The translations under genes and the position numbers were made by a program. A stretch of 6,246 nucleotides of DNA, from the NCBI GenBank assembly GCA_002171315.2, contig NHFS02000043.1:2370-8615 (forward strand), written 5' to 3'. Under the pieces are notes generated by a model, which was not told the DNA's origin, ran no database searches, and was given only the letters and a program-made list of their open reading frames with translations. Below are positions 5,600 to 6,246 of the stretch, one piece after another; the stretch's first letter is position 1, and each line of letters opens with the position of its first letter. This DNA is from Euryarchaeota archaeon TMED117. Its GTDB lineage: Archaea; Thermoplasmatota; Poseidoniia; Poseidoniales; Poseidoniaceae.

Positions 5600-6246
5600 T
5601 CTTCAGCCCCCTTTGCTTTACCTTTCCATAATTTCTCTGAAAGTGAGTCTTTCTCGGAATGATGCCCGTATAGTTCATTCATATCGCCTTGAGTTGGGAT
5701 GTCGTGGAATGAAGGCGTAGGTGGTGGAGATGTGGTAGACCATTCAAGAGACCATCCGCCCCATGGGTCTTTACCAGCAGGCTCGCCAGTTCTTCTAGAT
5801 TGGAAAATGTTCCAAGCAAGGAGGAGTTGACTGATTCCAAATATGAAGGCAAAGATACTGACTGCCAAGTTATACTCGGCAAATCCTGTTTCTTCTAAGT
5901 AGGAGTGAGTTCTTCGAGGCATTCCCATAATTCCGAGTTTGTGCATTGGCCAGAATGCTGCGTTGTAAGAAGAGAATCCTATCAAGAAGTGCCACAGACC
6001 CAACTTTTCATTCAGTTTACGTCCTGTGACCTTTGGATACCAGTAGTAAACTCCTGAGAATAAGGCAAAGACAGTACCGCCGATGAATACGTAGTGGAAG
6101 TGAGCTACTACGAAGTATGAGTCGTGGAAGTGGACATCAAGTCCTGCAACTGGGAAGAACATTCCAGAAATTCCACCAAGTGTGAAAGTAACCAAGAATC
6201 CTAGCGACCAAAGAGTATGCGTCTTCATTACGAGACTTCCACCCCA
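5596..6246 (-). CDS. coxA: Cytochrome c oxidase subunit I, C-terminal part (5' end outside window)
   Basis: The frame is open to the right edge (WGGSLV precedes the first in-frame ATG at 6228), so 216 C-terminal residues are visible. They hold the heme-copper oxidase signature HDSYFVVAHFHYV at 41-53. By alignment with bovine subunit I, H41 and D42 correspond to the magnesium-site pair (H368, D369), H49 to the heme a3 ligand (H376) and H51 to the low-spin heme ligand (H378). The GMPRR at 108-112 supplies the two heme-propionate arginines (bovine R438/R439). Other family marks are YYWYPKVTGRKLNE (67-80), FWPMHKLGIMGMPRR and the C-terminal DPWGGWSLEWSTTSPPP. The helices are normal for the family. 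Subunit I is the catalytic subunit, reducing O2 to water and pumping protons. The CuB ligands and the D and K channel residues lie outside the window. Its stop overlaps the subunit III start by 4 bases (ATGA). Confidence 0.97.
   Translation of the reverse strand, partial: WGGSLVMKTHTLWSLGFLVTFTLGGISGMFFPVAGLDVHFHDSYFVVAHFHYVFIGGTVFALFSGVYYWYPKVTGRKLNEKLGLWHFLIGFSSYNAAFWPMHKLGIMGMPRRTHSYLEETGFAEYNLAVSIFAFIFGISQLLLAWNIFQSRRTGEPAGKDPWGGWSLEWSTTSPPPTPSFHDIPTQGDMNELYGHHSEKDSLSEKLWKGKAKGAEE

Noticed and set aside
5366..5720. Overlapping + strand frames opposite subunits I and III
   Set aside because: They are antisense to conserved oxidase coding sequence. The hydrophobic, Cys-rich look comes from reading the opposite strand of membrane-protein codons.

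Overview
The window looks like archaeal DNA, most likely from a marine planktonic euryarchaeon of the Marine Group II / Poseidoniales type. The signs are AT-rich, acidic and serine-rich proteins; TATA-like boxes about 25 bases upstream of several gene starts; a bare T-run after the tRNA with no hairpin; a GAGGTGAT ribosome-binding site matching an anti-Shine-Dalgarno tail; and extracytoplasmic proteins with an archaeal look. The taxonomic call is inference from these features and general protein style. No marker gene in the window settles it.

Layout. A + strand gene fragment at the left edge (3-575) is the C-terminal part of a soluble diacylglycerol/sphingosine kinase-like lipid kinase. It runs tail to tail, with no base between the stop codons, into a minus-strand gene (576-2093). 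That gene encodes a 505-residue lipobox protein with an ectodomain, one membrane helix and a roughly 200-residue low-complexity tail; I do not recognise its family. Next comes a minus-strand tRNA-Ser(UGA) with a long variable arm, an encoded CCA and a T7 terminator (2168-2253). From about 2306 to the right edge lies a minus-strand respiratory cluster, read from right to left: cytochrome c oxidase subunit I (partial, C-terminal 216 residues), subunit III, a small subunit IV, and a Sco1/SenC-family copper chaperone.

How the genes work together. Subunits I, III and IV form the membrane core of a heme-copper terminal oxidase, and the Sco protein is the expected factor for copper delivery or thiol chemistry at the CuA site of subunit II. 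Subunit II itself is not in the window. Subunits I and III overlap by 4 bases (ATGA), and subunit IV starts 9 bases after subunit III with its ribosome-binding site overlapping the upstream stop codon, so these three are translationally coupled. The Sco gene follows after 39 bases with its own good ribosome-binding site and possibly its own TATA box.

The most unusual item is the Sco protein. Its thioredoxin-like fold appears to be split between the CxxxCP motif (C67/C71) and the copper-binding histidine (H446) by about 290 extra residues. That insert contains two tandem DUF4430-like beta-grasp repeats and a half-EGF-like cysteine module, and the chain ends in a C-terminal membrane anchor. Second is subunit III, which carries an N-terminal extension of about 110 residues forming an extra, His/Glu-rich membrane hairpin, followed by an HDDHG-type repeat. 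No CRISPR array, insertion sequence or other mobile element is visible.
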